A stretch of 64,000 nt of DNA from Escarpia spicata (taxonomy: Eukaryota; Annelida; Polychaeta; Sabellida; Siboglinidae), in NCBI GenBank assembly GCA_963995525.1, contig OZ023214.1:17506088-17570087 (forward strand), written 5' to 3'. Position 1 is the stretch's first letter; every line of letters begins with the position of its first letter. Below are positions 63,130 to 64,000 of this stretch, in pieces. Position numbers and translations under genes: made by a program. A model generated the notes under the pieces. That model saw only the letters and a program-made list of their open reading frames with translations. It searched no databases and had not been told where the DNA came from.

Positions 63130-64000
63130 TAATGTTGAACGTGCTGGCGGTGATATTCATGTTGCCCATGTGAGGTGGTCAATTCACATTGACTCAGTAA
63201 ACCTCTCATTTTAGTAACTGCAAAGGAGAACGGTTAGGCAAAATGGAAAACCACTACATATTGATACCCAGCTGTGTTGCCTTGCAGAAATCTATACATC
63301 CACTGAGCTCGCATTTTTCGAGGATGTTGGCGCTAAAGAAGTATTTCCCTAAACATAACCGATATACACTCGACGTTGCTCCTACATCGTTCCTTGCAGA
63401 CACACTTCTAGGCGCTCTATCCAAATCACAAGTCTCCTCTTTCACTTTTCAGATCTAATTTTAGGTTTTTGGAAATAGGTTCTGAGAATAATTTGAATGC
63501 AATAAACAATCAAACTAGACAATGTGTGTTTAAGCTAGTGGCGCTGCCAAGTGTAGACCAAAAAAGTCGCGATTCAACATATGGTTGCACAGTTAACTTT
63601 TACATCCTTTTGAATAGTCACATGATAAAACAAACCCTTTCCTGTTCTAGCTCGCTGTTGTTAACTCGCCAAGTAGACTTGAGAGATTGGCAATGATTGC
63701 GCCACTTCACAGCACATAGGTAATCGATGCTAGCTTTACATACGCCATTAACTATCACGTTAAGTGTCGCCCCCTGTAGCACAGATACGCGTGACTCTGT
63801 ATCGCTCAGTGTTGCACATGCCGACACAATCCCATAGAGGGCGTTTATAATTCGGTTGACAGAACGACAATGAGGATACAATAATGTATAAAAAGGAAGT
63901 AGGGTTTATTTGTGAACTGTACAATTACAGGCATTGTGAGAGATACTAAAATAAATTTAACTAAACATATTTGAGGTTATTAAGAGACTCATTCTTGTTG
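63130..64000. other. Intergenic, nothing recognised
   Basis: Short frames only to the window end. Confidence 0.4.

Noticed and set aside
62719..63132. 137-codon frame with His-Thr then Met-Ile-rich sequence
   Set aside because: Joins two simple repeats (CACG and GGT/GAT); no domain.

Overview
This window is genomic DNA from an invertebrate animal, probably marine; I cannot name the lineage from the sequence. Eukaryotic nature is shown by a multi-exon gene with consensus GT-AG junctions, about 9 kb and 3.5 kb introns, long microsatellites, relics of three or four non-LTR retrotransposons, and hAT-like and pogo-like DNA elements. Two assembly gaps of exactly 200 N each (37511-37710 and 62427-62626) show that it comes from a scaffold. 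There is no operon, CRISPR array or prokaryotic system.

Only one protein-coding gene is convincing. It is an RGK-family (Rad/Gem/Rem) small GTPase on the plus strand, with four coding exons (12180-12975, 21904-21998, 23110-23299, 26787-27061) joining in phase to a 451-residue protein. It has a P-loop, an NKSD motif, an SAA motif, no Ras-type DxxG in switch II, and the RGK-type C-terminal tail ending RSCDNLLVL. A TATA box at 1831 followed by a perfect GTGAGT donor at 2085 may mark its promoter and a 5' untranslated exon, which would put a 10 kb intron in the 5'UTR. A long 3'UTR may end at AATAAA at 29666. Introns carry minisatellites, a CRE-site array, MITEs and a 528-bp foldback element.

From about 30 kb onward the window is mostly accessory DNA. 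In order it holds: an RTE-like reverse-transcriptase tail (33.3-34.0 kb); a nested structure of about 760-bp inverted arms around a decayed hAT element (34.7-37.8 kb); a pogo/mariner-type MITE (38.8 kb); polypyrimidine tracts and microsatellites (39-41.6 kb); a 6.1-kb foldback element with subterminal repeats, carrying a 5'-truncated CR1/L2/jockey-like LINE (42-48 kb); a 32-bp minisatellite (48.3 kb); a possible short spliced gene start (50.1 kb); a palindromic MITE (50.5 kb); a 210-residue repeat-bearing ORF that may be a LINE ORF1 relic (53 kb); a 0.9-kb compound microsatellite (53.8-54.7 kb); a cluster of TCTATAGAAT-like palindromes (56.2-56.5 kb); a nearly complete but broken CR1/L2-type LINE with an SGNH-esterase ORF1 (57.0-61.1 kb); and a third LINE tail (61.4-62.2 kb).

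Most long open frames in the window are artefacts of microsatellites or antisense shadows. I found no clearly new biological system. The best leads are the structure of the foldback element, the in-frame minisatellite directly after an RGK splice donor, the CRE array, and the degenerate switch II of the RGK protein.
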